The notes below the pieces were generated by a model that worked only from the letters and a program-made list of their open reading frames with translations, did no database searches and was not told the origin of the DNA. Source: Enterococcus saigonensis (GTDB lineage Bacteria > Bacillota > Bacilli > Lactobacillales > Enterococcaceae). Taken from it: DNA of 64,000 nucleotides. How positions within the stretch are numbered: the stretch's first letter is position 1; every line of letters begins with the position of its first letter. This document shows, piece after piece, positions 1-9,150 of this stretch. The stretch is from the NCBI RefSeq assembly GCF_011397115.1, contig NZ_AP022823.1, positions 1 through 64,000 on the forward strand, given 5' to 3'. Position numbers and translations under genes: made by a program.

Positions 1-102
1 GAACAAAACCGATCATATCTAGTCCAGGGTTAAATTGTTCTTGTAAATCAATCAAATAGGAAATATAGTTTTGAATGTTGTTTGTACTTTCTTCTTCTGC
101 TT
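1..102 (-). pseudogene. 3' part of delta (ParA-type ATPase), cut off by Tn1546
   Basis: Read on the minus strand from 102 to 1, this continues without a frame break the ParA-like gene whose 5' part lies at 10956-11508, on the far side of Tn1546. The joined reading goes from ...VMIPLQA to EEESTNNIQNYISYL and runs off the window edge. The product resembles delta, the Walker ATPase partner of omega in Inc18 plasmid segregation. The 5-bp sequence tgctt (98-102) is repeated at 10951-10955, which shows that the split was made by transposition. This half has no start codon of its own and is presumably not translated. Confidence 0.85.
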
Positions 103-140
103 GGGGTAGCGTCAGGAAAATGCGGATTTACAACGCTAAG
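103..140 (+). repeat. Left 38-bp terminal inverted repeat of Tn1546
   Basis: Begins ggggtagcgtcagg and ends caacgctaag. It is complementary to 10913-10950 with two differences (positions 7 and 35 of the repeat). Immediately preceded by the target duplication tgctt. Confidence 0.95.
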
Positions 141-175
141 CCTATTTTCCTGACGAATCCCTCGTTTTAACAACG

Positions 176-3140
176 TTAAGAAAGTTTTAGTGGTCTTAAA
201 GAATTTAATGAGACTACTTTCTCTGAGTTAAAATGGTATTCTCCTAGTAAATTAATATGTTCCCAACCTAAGGGCGACATATGGTGTAACAAATCTTCAT
301 TAAAGCTACCTGTCCGTTTTTTATATTCAACTGCTGTTGTTAGGTGGAGAGTATTCCAAATACTTATAGCATTGATAATTATGTTTAAAGCACTGGCTCT
401 TTGCAATTGATGCTGTATGGTGCGTTCTCTAAGCTCACCTTGTTTTCCGAAGAAAATAGCTCTTGCCAATCCATTCATGGCTTCTCCTTTATTCAATCCT
501 CTTTGTATTTTCTTCTTAATGATTCATCCGATATATAATTCAAAATAAAGATCGTTTTTTCTATTCGGCCCATCTCACGTAAGGCTGTAGCTAAGCTGTT
601 TTGTCTTGAATAGGAACCTAGCTTCCCCATAATAAGGGATGCTGAAACTGTTCCCTCCCTTATAGAATGAGCTAATCGCAAAACATCCTCATAATTTTCT
701 TTAATGACCTTTGTATTTATTTGTCCACGTAAAATGGCTTCTAGTTTTGGATACTCACTTGCTTTATCTATCGTAAATAATTTTGAGTCCGATAAATCCC
801 TTATTCTTGGGGCAAATTTAAATCCTAATAAATGAGTCAGTCCGAATATTTGGTCAGTGTAACCGGCAGTGTCTGTATAATGTTCCTCTATGTTTAGATC
901 CGTCTCATGATGTAACAAACCATCCAAAACATGAATCGCATCTCTTGAATTAGTATGAATAATCTTTGTGTAGTAAGAAGAGAATTGATCACTTGTAAAT
1001 CGGTAGATGGTGGCTCCTTTTCCAGTTCCATAATGTGGATTTGCATCTGCATGTAGTGATGAAACACCTAGCTGCATTCTCATACCATCTGACGAAGATG
1101 TTGTACCGTCGCCCCAATAGAAAGGCAATTGTAATTTATGATGAAAGTTTACTAATATGGCTTGGGCTTTATTCATGGCATCTTCATACATGCGCCATTG
1201 AGATACATTGGCTAGTTGCTTATATGTAAGTCCGGGTGTGGCTTCGGCCATCTTGCTCAAGCCAATATTCATTCCCATTCCTAAAAGGGCAGCCATGATA
1301 ATGATTGTTTCTTCCTTATCTGGTTTTCGATTATTGGAAGCATGAGTGAATTGCTCATGAAATCCTGTTATATGGGCCACATCCATGAGTAAATCAGTTA
1401 ATTTTATTCTTGGTAGCATCTGATAAAGGCTTGCACTAAATTTTTTTGCTTCTTCTGGAACATCTTTTTCTAAGCGTGCAAGTGATAGCTTTCCTTTTTC
1501 AAGAGAAACCCCATCTAACTTATTGGAATTGGCAGCTAACCACTTTAACCTTTCATTAAAGCTGCTGGTTCTCTCCGTTATATAATCTTCGAATGATAAA
1601 CTAACTGATAATCTCGTATTCCCCTTCGATTGATTCCATGTATCTTCCGAAAACAAATATTCCTCAAAATCCCTATATTGTCTGCTGCCAACAATGGAAA
1701 CATCTCCTGCCCGAACATGCTCCGAAGTTCTGTTAAAACAGCCATTTCATAGTAATGACGATTAATTGTTGTACCATCATCCTCGTATAAATGTCTTTTC
1801 CATCGTTTTGAAATAAAATCCACAGGTGAGTCATCAGGCACTTTTCGCTTTCCAGATTCGTTCATTCCTCGGATAATCTCAACAGCTTGTAAAAGTGGCT
1901 CATTTGCCTTTGTAGAATGAAATTCCAATACTCTTAATAGCGTTGGCGTATATTTTCTTAGTGAATAAAACCGTTTTTGCAGTAAGTCTAAATAATCATA
2001 GTCGGCAGGACGTGCAAGTTCCTGAGCCTCTTCTACTGAAGAGACAAAGGTATTCCATTCAATAACCGATTCTAAAACCTTAAAAACGTCTAATTTTTCC
2101 TCTCTTGCTTTAATTAATGCTTGTCCGATGTTCGTAAAGTGTATAACTTTCTCATTTAGCTTTTTACCGTTTTGTTTCTGGATTTCCTCTTGAGCCTTAC
2201 GACCTTTTGATAACAAACTAAGTATTTGCCTATCATGAATTTCAAACGCTTTATCCGTTAGCTCCTGAGTAAGTTGTAATAAATAGATGGTTAATATCGA
2301 ATAACGTTTATTTTCTTGAAAGTCACGGAATGCATACGGCTCGTATCTTGAGCCTAAGCGAGACAGCTGCAACAGGCGGTTACGGTGCAAATGACTAATT
2401 TGCACTGTTTCTAAATCCATTCCTCGTATGTATTCGAGTCGTTCTATTATTTTTAGAAAAGTTTCGGGTGAAGGATGACCCGGTGGCTCTTTTAACCAAC
2501 CCAATATCGTTTTATTGGATTCGGATGGATGCTGCGAGGTAATAATCCCTTCAAGCTTTTCTTTTTGCTCATTTGTTAGAGATTTACTAACCGTATTAAA
2601 TAGCTTCTTTTCAGCCATTGCCCTTGCTTCCCACACCATTCTTTCAAGTGTAGTGATAGCAGGCAGTATAATTTTGTTTTTTCTTAGAAAATCTATGCAT
2701 TCATGCAGTAGATGAATGGCATCACCATTTTCCAAAGCTAATTGATGAAGGTACTTAAATGTCATTCGATATTCACTCAGGGTAAAAGTTACAAAGTCGT
2801 ATTCACTTCGAATTTCTTTCAAATGATCCCAAAGTGTATTTTCCCTTTGAGGATAATGATCAAGCGAGGATGGACTAACACCAATCTGTTTCGATATATA
2901 TTGTATGACCGAATCTGGGATGCTTTTGATATGAGTGTATGGCCAACCGGGATACCGAAGAACAGCTAATTGAACAGCAAATCCTAAACGGTTTTCTTCC
3001 CTCCTTCGCTTATTAACTATTTCTAAATCCCGTTTGGAAAAAGTGAAGTAGGTCCCCAGTATCCATTCATCTTCAGGGATTTGCATAAAAGCCTGTCTCT
3101 GTTCCGGTGTAAGCAATTCTCTACCTCTCGCAATTTTCAT
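176..3140 (-). pseudogene. tnpA: Tn1546 Tn3-family transposase, two frameshifts
   Basis: The gene needs 2,967 bp for the 988-residue Tn1546 transposase; here it spans 2,965 bp and is broken into three frames (3140-1578, 1656-493, 496-176). One base is missing near 1711-1716, where restoring it gives ...LRSM-RAGDVSIVGSRQYRDFEEYLFSEDT. A second is missing in an A run near 507-512, where restoring it gives LRRKIQRGLNKGEAMN. The Tn3-family C-terminal DDE core lies in the middle frame. Both losses touch short homopolymers, so either the transposase is genuinely dead or the assembly has indel errors. The start at 3140 gives MKIARGRELLTPEQRQ, the usual N-terminus. Confidence 0.9.
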
Positions 3141-3187
3141 TCAGTATCATTCCATTTCTGTATTTTCAATTTATTAGTTCAATTATA

Positions 3188-3213
3188 TATCAATAGAGTG
3201 TACTCTATTGATA
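3188..3213. other. Palindrome in the Tn1546 tnpA-tnpR gap, likely part of res
   Basis: Two 11-bp arms (tatcaatagag / ctctattgata) around a 4-bp centre, in the gap between the divergent transposase and resolvase genes. This is where the Tn3-family resolution site and shared promoters lie. The assignment to a specific res subsite is inference. Confidence 0.6.
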
Positions 3214-3285
3214 CAAATGTAGTAGACTGATAAAATCATAGTTAAGAGCGTCTCATAAGACTTGTCTCAAAAATGAGGTGATATT

Positions 3286-3861
3286 TTGCGGAAAATCGGT
3301 TATATTCGTGTCAGTTCGACTAACCAGAATCCTTCAAGACAATTTCAGCAGTTGAACGAGATCGGAATGGATATTATATATGAAGAGAAAGTTTCAGGAG
3401 CAACAAAGGATCGCGAGCAACTTCAAAAAGTGTTAGACGATTTACAGGAAGATGACATCATTTATGTTACAGACTTAACTCGAATCACTCGTAGTACACA
3501 AGATCTATTTGAATTAATCGATAACATACGAGATAAAAAGGCAAGTTTAAAATCACTAAAAGATACATGGCTTGATTTATCAGAAGATAATCCATACAGC
3601 CAATTCTTAATTACTGTAATGGCTGGTGTTAACCAATTAGAGCGAGATCTTATTCGGATGAGACAACGTGAAGGGATTGAATTGGCTAAGAAAGAAGGAA
3701 AGTTTAAAGGTCGATTAAAGAAGTATCATAAAAATCACGCAGGAATGAATTATGCGGTAAAGCTATATAAAGAAGGAAATATGACTGTAAATCAAATTTG
3801 TGAAATTACTAATGTATCTAGGGCTTCATTATACAGGAAATTATCAGAAGTGAATAATTAG
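3286..3861 (+). CDS. tnpR: Tn1546 resolvase (small serine recombinase)
   Basis: 191 residues, the expected length. It resolves Tn1546 cointegrates at res through a phosphoserine intermediate. The N-terminal catalytic domain opens RKIGYIRVSSTNQNPSRQ with the nucleophile serine in RVSS, followed by the arginine-rich VTDLTRITRS segment and the LERDLIRMRQREGIELAKK arm. A C-terminal helix-turn-helix (NQICEITNVSRASLYRKL) binds the site. The start codon is TTG, preceded by a gaggtga ribosome-binding site. It is divergent from the transposase, with the res region between them. Confidence 0.95.
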   Translation: MRKIGYIRVSSTNQNPSRQFQQLNEIGMDIIYEEKVSGATKDREQLQKVLDDLQEDDIIYVTDLTRITRSTQDLFELIDNIRDKKASLKSLKDTWLDLSEDNPYSQFLITVMAGVNQLERDLIRMRQREGIELAKKEGKFKGRLKKYHKNHAGMNYAVKLYKEGNMTVNQICEITNVSRASLYRKLSEVNN

Positions 3862-3964
3862 CCATTCTGTATTCCGCTAATGGGCAATATTTTTAAAGAA
3901 GAAAAGGAAACTATAAAATATTAACAGCCTCCTAGCGATGCCGAAAAGCCCTTTGATAAAAAAA

Positions 3965-4040
3965 GAATCATCATCTTAAGAAATTCTTAGTCATTTATTA
4001 TGTAAATGCTTATAAATTCGGCCCTATAATCTGATAAATT
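3965..4040 (+). promoter_or_regulatory. vanRS promoter region with candidate VanR box
   Basis: The AT-rich stretch before vanR contains tcttaagaaattcttag (about 3974-3990), similar to tcttaggaaattaac before vanH. Both lie where phosphorylated VanR is known to bind in Tn1546. The exact box limits are inferred from this shared motif. Confidence 0.6.
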
Positions 4041-4074
4041 ATTAAGGGCAAACTTATGTGAAAGGGTGATAACT

Positions 4075-4770
4075 ATGAGCGATAAAATACTTATTGTGGA
4101 TGATGAACATGAAATTGCCGATTTGGTTGAATTATACTTAAAAAACGAGAATTATACGGTTTTCAAATACTATACCGCCAAAGAAGCATTGGAATGTATA
4201 GACAAGTCTGAGATTGACCTTGCCATATTGGACATCATGCTTCCCGGCACAAGCGGCCTTACTATCTGTCAAAAAATAAGGGACAAGCACACCTATCCGA
4301 TTATCATGCTGACCGGGAAAGATACAGAGGTAGATAAAATTACAGGGTTAACAATCGGCGCGGATGATTATATAACGAAGCCCTTTCGCCCACTGGAGTT
4401 AATTGCTCGGGTAAAGGCCCAGTTGCGCCGATACAAAAAATTCAGTGGAGTAAAGGAGCAGAACGAAAATGTTATCGTCCACTCCGGCCTTGTCATTAAT
4501 GTTAACACCCATGAGTGTTATCTGAACGAGAAGCAGTTATCCCTTACTCCCACCGAGTTTTCAATACTGCGAATCCTCTGTGAAAACAAGGGGAATGTGG
4601 TTAGCTCCGAGCTGCTATTTCATGAGATATGGGGCGACGAATATTTCAGCAAGAGCAACAACACCATCACCGTGCATATCCGGCATTTGCGCGAAAAAAT
4701 GAACGACACCATTGATAATCCGAAATATATAAAAACGGTATGGGGGGTTGGTTATAAAATTGAAAAATAA
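4075..4770 (+). CDS. vanR: VanR response regulator
   Basis: 231 residues, OmpR/PhoB type. When phosphorylated by VanS it activates the vanRS and vanHAX promoters. The receiver domain (about 1-120) has the acidic pocket in LIVDDEHE and the phosphoacceptor aspartate (D53) in LAILDIMLPG, with the conserved lysine in YITKPF. The C-terminal winged helix (about 135-231) ends NPKYIKTVWGVGYKIEK. The ATG at 4075 is chosen because it gives the known MSDKILIVDDE start and follows gaaagggtgataact. The gene overlaps vanS by 23 bp, so the two are translationally coupled. Confidence 0.98.
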   Translation: MSDKILIVDDEHEIADLVELYLKNENYTVFKYYTAKEALECIDKSEIDLAILDIMLPGTSGLTICQKIRDKHTYPIIMLTGKDTEVDKITGLTIGADDYITKPFRPLELIARVKAQLRRYKKFSGVKEQNENVIVHSGLVINVNTHECYLNEKQLSLTPTEFSILRILCENKGNVVSSELLFHEIWGDEYFSKSNNTITVHIRHLREKMNDTIDNPKYIKTVWGVGYKIEK

Positions 4771-5902
4771 AAAAAACGACTATTCCAAACTAGAACGAAA
4801 ACTTTACATGTATATCGTTGCAATTGTTGTGGTAGCAATTGTATTCGTGTTGTATATTCGTTCAATGATCCGAGGGAAACTTGGGGATTGGATCGTAAGT
4901 ATTTTGCAAAACAAATATGACTTAAATCACCTGGACGCGATGAAATTATATCATTATTCCATACGGAACAATATAGATATCTTTATTTATGTGGCGATTG
5001 TCATTAGTATTCTTATTCTATGTCGCGTCATGCTTTCAAAATTCGCAAAATACTTTGACGAGATAAATACCGGCATTGATGTACTTATTCAGAACGAAGA
5101 TAAACAAATTGAGCTTTCTGCGGAAATGGATGTTATGGAACAAAAGCTCAACACATTAAAACGGACTCTGGAAAAGCGAGAGCAGGATGCAAAGCTGGCC
5201 GAACAAAGAAAAAATGACGTTGTTATGTACTTGGCGCACGATATTAAAACGCCCCTTACATCCATTATCGGTTATTTGAGCCTGCTTGACGAGGCTCCAG
5301 ACATGCCGGTAGATCAAAAGGCAAAGTATGTGCATATCACGTTGGACAAAGCGTATCGACTCGAACAGCTAATCGACGAGTTTTTTGAGATTACACGGTA
5401 TAACCTACAAACGATAACGCTAACAAAAACGCACATAGACCTATACTATATGCTGGTGCAGATGACCGATGAATTTTATCCTCAGCTTTCCGCACATGGA
5501 AAACAGGCGGTTATTCACGCCCCCGAGGATCTGACCGTGTCCGGCGACCCTGATAAACTCGCGAGAGTCTTTAACAACATTTTGAAAAACGCCGCTGCAT
5601 ACAGTGAGGATAACAGCATCATTGACATTACCGCGGGCCTCTCCGGGGATGTGGTGTCAATCGAATTCAAGAACACTGGAAGCATCCCAAAAGATAAGCT
5701 AGCTGCCATATTTGAAAAGTTCTATAGGCTGGACAATGCTCGTTCTTCCGATACGGGTGGCGCGGGACTTGGATTGGCGATTGCAAAAGAAATTATTGTT
5801 CAGCATGGAGGGCAGATTTACGCGGAAAGCAATGATAACTATACGACGTTTAGGGTAGAGCTTCCAGCGATGCCAGACTTGGTTGATAAAAGGAGGTCCT
5901 AA
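4748..5902 (+). CDS. vanS: VanS sensor histidine kinase, variant with three sensor-domain substitutions
   Basis: 384 residues, TTG start inside the end of vanR. It has two membrane segments (about 21-40 and 75-92) around a short extracytoplasmic loop, a coiled linker, the phosphoacceptor histidine in LAHDIKTPLTS (about 164) and the ATP-binding N, G1 and G2 boxes (NNILKNAAAYS, DTGGAGLGLAIAKE). It senses glycopeptide exposure, directly or indirectly, and phosphorylates or dephosphorylates VanR. Compared with the Tn1546 prototype as I remember it, residues 50, 54 and 69 are V, Q and H instead of L, E and Q. All three lie in or beside the sensor loop. Confidence 0.97.
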   Translation: MVIKLKNKKNDYSKLERKLYMYIVAIVVVAIVFVLYIRSMIRGKLGDWIVSILQNKYDLNHLDAMKLYHYSIRNNIDIFIYVAIVISILILCRVMLSKFAKYFDEINTGIDVLIQNEDKQIELSAEMDVMEQKLNTLKRTLEKREQDAKLAEQRKNDVVMYLAHDIKTPLTSIIGYLSLLDEAPDMPVDQKAKYVHITLDKAYRLEQLIDEFFEITRYNLQTITLTKTHIDLYYMLVQMTDEFYPQLSAHGKQAVIHAPEDLTVSGDPDKLARVFNNILKNAAAYSEDNSIIDITAGLSGDVVSIEFKNTGSIPKDKLAAIFEKFYRLDNARSSDTGGAGLGLAIAKEIIVQHGGQIYAESNDNYTTFRVELPAMPDLVDKRRS

Positions 5903-5917
5903 GAGATGTATATAATT

Positions 5918-5975
5918 TTTTAGGAAAATCTCAAGGTTATCTTTACTTTTTCTTAGGAAATTAACAATTTAATAT
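5918..5975 (+). promoter_or_regulatory. vanHAX promoter region with candidate VanR boxes
   Basis: Between vanS and vanH, ttaggaaaatctcaag and tcttaggaaattaac recur, matching the motif upstream of vanR. VanR-P is known to bind here and drive vanHAX. The transcription start cannot be fixed from sequence alone. Confidence 0.6.
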
Positions 5976-5980
5976 TAAAA

Positions 5981-6029
5981 AACGGCTCGTTCTTACACGG
6001 TAGACTTAATACCGTAAGAACGAGCCGTT
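5981..6029 (+). terminator. Hairpin between vanS and vanH
   Basis: 16-bp perfect arms (aacggctcgttcttac at 5981-5996, complement at 6014-6029) followed by tttcgttctt. Probably the vanRS terminator; whether vanHAX transcription starts before or after it is not resolved here. Confidence 0.75.
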
Positions 6030-6116
6030 TTCGTTCTTCAGAGAAAGATTTGACAAGATTACCATTGGCATCCCCGTTTTATTTGGTGCCTTTCACAGAA
6101 AGGGTTGGTCTTAATT

Positions 6117-7085
6117 ATGAATAACATCGGCATTACTGTTTATGGATGTGAGCAGGATGAGGCAGATGCATTCCATGCTCTTTCGCCTCGCTTTGGCGTT
6201 ATGGCAACGATAATTAACGCCAACGTGTCGGAATCCAACGCCAAATCCGCGCCTTTCAATCAATGTATCAGTGTGGGACATAAATCAGAGATTTCCGCCT
6301 CTATTCTTCTTGCGCTGAAGAGAGCCGGTGTGAAATATATTTCTACCCGAAGCATCGGCTGCAATCATATAGATACAACTGCTGCTAAGAGAATGGGCAT
6401 CACTGTCGACAATGTGGCGTACTCGCCGGATAGCGTTGCCGATTATACTATGATGCTAATTCTTATGGCAGTACGCAACGTAAAATCGATTGTGCGCTCT
6501 GTGGAAAAACATGATTTCAGGTTGGACAGCGACCGTGGCAAGGTACTCAGCGACATGACAGTTGGTGTGGTGGGAACGGGCCAGATAGGCAAAGCGGTTA
6601 TTGAGCGGCTGCGAGGATTTGGATGTAAAGTGTTGGCTTATAGTCGCAGCCGAAGTATAGAGGTAAACTATGTACCGTTTGATGAGTTGCTGCAAAATAG
6701 CGATATCGTTACGCTTCATGTGCCGCTCAATACGGATACGCACTATATTATCAGCCACGAACAAATACAGAGAATGAAGCAAGGAGCATTTCTTATCAAT
6801 ACTGGGCGCGGTCCACTTGTAGATACCTATGAGTTGGTTAAAGCATTAGAAAACGGGAAACTGGGCGGTGCCGCATTGGATGTATTGGAAGGAGAGGAAG
6901 AGTTTTTCTACTCTGATTGCACCCAAAAACCAATTGATAATCAATTTTTACTTAAACTTCAAAGAATGCCTAACGTGATAATCACACCGCATACGGCCTA
7001 TTATACCGAGCAAGCGTTGCGTGATACCGTTGAAAAAACCATTAAAAACTGTTTGGATTTTGAAAGGAGACAGGAGCATGAATAG
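6117..7085 (+). CDS. vanH: VanH D-lactate dehydrogenase
   Basis: 322 residues. It reduces pyruvate to D-lactate with NAD(P)H to supply VanA. D-isomer 2-hydroxyacid dehydrogenase family: the nucleotide-binding motif is VGVVGTGQIGKAV (about 145-157), followed by conserved NTGRGPLVDT and the catalytic-region ITPHTAYYT near the C-terminus. The ATG at 6117 gives the known MNNIGITVYG start. The last 8 bp overlap vanA, so vanH, vanA and vanX form one coupled operon. The GC content of vanH-A-X is higher than that of the plasmid around it, which fits acquisition from outside the enterococci. Confidence 0.98.
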   Translation: MNNIGITVYGCEQDEADAFHALSPRFGVMATIINANVSESNAKSAPFNQCISVGHKSEISASILLALKRAGVKYISTRSIGCNHIDTTAAKRMGITVDNVAYSPDSVADYTMMLILMAVRNVKSIVRSVEKHDFRLDSDRGKVLSDMTVGVVGTGQIGKAVIERLRGFGCKVLAYSRSRSIEVNYVPFDELLQNSDIVTLHVPLNTDTHYIISHEQIQRMKQGAFLINTGRGPLVDTYELVKALENGKLGGAALDVLEGEEEFFYSDCTQKPIDNQFLLKLQRMPNVIITPHTAYYTEQALRDTVEKTIKNCLDFERRQEHE

Positions 7086-8109
7086 AATAAAAGTTGCAAT
7101 ACTGTTTGGGGGTTGCTCAGAGGAGCATGACGTATCGGTAAAATCTGCAATAGAGATAGCCGCTAACATTAATAAAGAAAAATACGAGCCGTTATACATT
7201 GGAATTACGAAATCTGGTGTATGGAAAATGTGCGAAAAACCTTGCGCGGAATGGGAAAACGACAATTGCTATTCAGCTGTACTCTCGCCGGATAAAAAAA
7301 TGCACGGATTACTTGTTAAAAAGAACCATGAATATGAAATCAACCATGTTGATGTAGCATTTTCAGCTTTGCATGGCAAGTCAGGTGAAGATGGATCCAT
7401 ACAAGGTCTGTTTGAATTGTCCGGTATCCCTTTTGTAGGCTGCGATATTCAAAGCTCAGCAATTTGTATGGACAAATCGTTGACATACATCGTTGCGAAA
7501 AATGCTGGGATAGCTACTCCCGCCTTTTGGGTTATTAATAAAGATGATAGGCCGGTGGCAGCTACGTTTACCTATCCTGTTTTTGTTAAGCCGGCGCGTT
7601 CAGGCTCATCCTTCGGTGTGAAAAAAGTCAATAGCGCGGACGAATTGGACTACGCAATTGAATCGGCAAGACAATATGACAGCAAAATCTTAATTGAGCA
7701 GGCTGTTTCGGGCTGTGAGGTCGGTTGTGCGGTATTGGGAAACAGTGCCGCGTTAGTTGTTGGCGAGGTGGACCAAATCAGGCTGCAGTACGGAATCTTT
7801 CGTATTCATCAGGAAGTCGAGCCGGAAAAAGGCTCTGAAAACGCAGTTATAACCGTTCCCGCAGACCTTTCAGCAGAGGAGCGAGGACGGATACAGGAAA
7901 CGGCAAAAAAAATATATAAAGCGCTCGGCTGTAGAGGTCTAGCCCGTGTGGATATGTTTTTACAAGATAACGGCCGCATTGTACTGAACGAAGTCAATAC
8001 TCTGCCCGGTTTCACGTCATACAGTCGTTATCCCCGTATGATGGCCGCTGCAGGTATTGCACTTCCCGAACTGATTGACCGCTTGATCGTATTAGCGTTA
8101 AAGGGGTGA
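7078..8109 (+). CDS. vanA: VanA D-Ala-D-Lac ligase
   Basis: 343 residues, full length. It ligates D-Ala to D-lactate with ATP, giving the depsipeptide that vancomycin and teicoplanin bind poorly. ATP-grasp fold: N-terminal KVAILFGGCSEEHDVS, ATP-binding FVKPARSGSSFGVKKV, and the C-terminal VDMFLQDNGRIVLNEVNTLPG metal/phosphate site. The start at 7078 lies inside the end of vanH after a ggagacagg ribosome-binding site. VanH upstream supplies D-lactate and VanX downstream removes the competing D-Ala-D-Ala. Confidence 0.99.
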   Translation: MNRIKVAILFGGCSEEHDVSVKSAIEIAANINKEKYEPLYIGITKSGVWKMCEKPCAEWENDNCYSAVLSPDKKMHGLLVKKNHEYEINHVDVAFSALHGKSGEDGSIQGLFELSGIPFVGCDIQSSAICMDKSLTYIVAKNAGIATPAFWVINKDDRPVAATFTYPVFVKPARSGSSFGVKKVNSADELDYAIESARQYDSKILIEQAVSGCEVGCAVLGNSAALVVGEVDQIRLQYGIFRIHQEVEPEKGSENAVITVPADLSAEERGRIQETAKKIYKALGCRGLARVDMFLQDNGRIVLNEVNTLPGFTSYSRYPRMMAAAGIALPELIDRLIVLALKG

Positions 8110-8114
8110 TAAGC

Positions 8115-8723
8115 ATGGAAATAGGATTTACTTTTTTAGATGAAATAGTACACGGTGTTCGTTGGGACGCTAAATATGCCACTTGGGATAATTTCACCGG
8201 AAAACCGGTTGACGGTTATGAAGTAAATCGCATTGTAGGGACATACGAGTTGGCTGAATCGCTTTTGAAGGCAAAAGAACTGGCTGCTACCCAAGGGTAC
8301 GGATTGCTTCTATGGGACGGTTACCGTCCTAAGCGTGCTGTAAACTGTTTTATGCAATGGGCTGCACAGCCGGAAAATAACCTGACAAAGGAAAGTTATT
8401 ATCCCAATATTGACCGAACTGAGATGATTTCAAAAGGATACGTGGCTTCAAAATCAAGCCATAGCCGCGGCAGTGCCATTGATCTTACGCTTTATCGATT
8501 AGACACGGGTGAGCTTGTACCAATGGGGAGCCGATTTGATTTTATGGATGAACGCTCTCATCATGCGGCAAATGGAATATCATGCAATGAAGCGCAAAAT
8601 CGCAGACGTTTGCGCTCCATCATGGAAAACAGTGGGTTTGAAGCATATAGCCTCGAATGGTGGCACTATGTATTAAGAGACGAACCATACCCCAATAGCT
8701 ATTTTGATTTCCCCGTTAAATAA
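8115..8723 (+). CDS. vanX: VanX D-Ala-D-Ala dipeptidase
   Basis: 202 residues, full length. This zinc dipeptidase hydrolyses D-Ala-D-Ala in the cytoplasm so that only D-Ala-D-Lac precursors are made. Zinc ligands are visible in SSHSRGSAIDLTL (His and Asp) and EWWHYV (His); the family arginine sits in DGYRPKRA. The ATG at 8115 follows aaggggtgataagc and is 5 bp past the vanA stop, so it is part of the vanHAX transcript. No signal peptide, consistent with cytoplasmic action. Confidence 0.98.
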   Translation: MEIGFTFLDEIVHGVRWDAKYATWDNFTGKPVDGYEVNRIVGTYELAESLLKAKELAATQGYGLLLWDGYRPKRAVNCFMQWAAQPENNLTKESYYPNIDRTEMISKGYVASKSSHSRGSAIDLTLYRLDTGELVPMGSRFDFMDERSHHAANGISCNEAQNRRRLRSIMENSGFEAYSLEWWHYVLRDEPYPNSYFDFPVK

Positions 8724-9055
8724 ACTTTTAACCGTTGCACGGACAAACTATATAAGCTAACTCTTTCGGCAGGAAACCCGACGTATGTAACTGGTTCTTA
8801 GGGAATTTATATATAGTAGATAGTATTGAAGATGTAAGGCAGAGCGATATTGCGGTCATTATCTGCGTGCGCTGCGGCAAGATAGCCTGATAATAAGACT
8901 GATCGCATAGAGGGGTGGTATTTCACACCGCCCATTGTCAACAGGCAGTTCAGCCTCGTTAAATTCAGCATGGGTATCACTTATGAAAATTCATCTACAT
9001 TGGTGATAATAGTAAATCCAGTAGGGCGAAATAATTGACTGTAATTTACGGGGCA

Positions 9056-9089
9056 AAACGGCACAATCTCAAACGAGATTGTGCCGTTT
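9056..9089 (+). terminator. Terminator between vanX and vanY
   Basis: 15-bp perfect arms (aaacggcacaatctc at 9056-9070; complement at 9075-9089) with a 4-base loop. The rest of the 8724-9150 gap shows no gene. Ends vanHAX transcription before vanY. Confidence 0.8.
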
Positions 9090-9150
9090 AAGGGGAAGAT
9101 TCTAGAAATATTTCATACTTCCAACTATATAGTTAAGGAGGAGACTGAAA

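Noticed and set aside
5515..6782. Minus-strand frames within vanS and vanH
   Set aside because: Antisense shadows of well-known genes.
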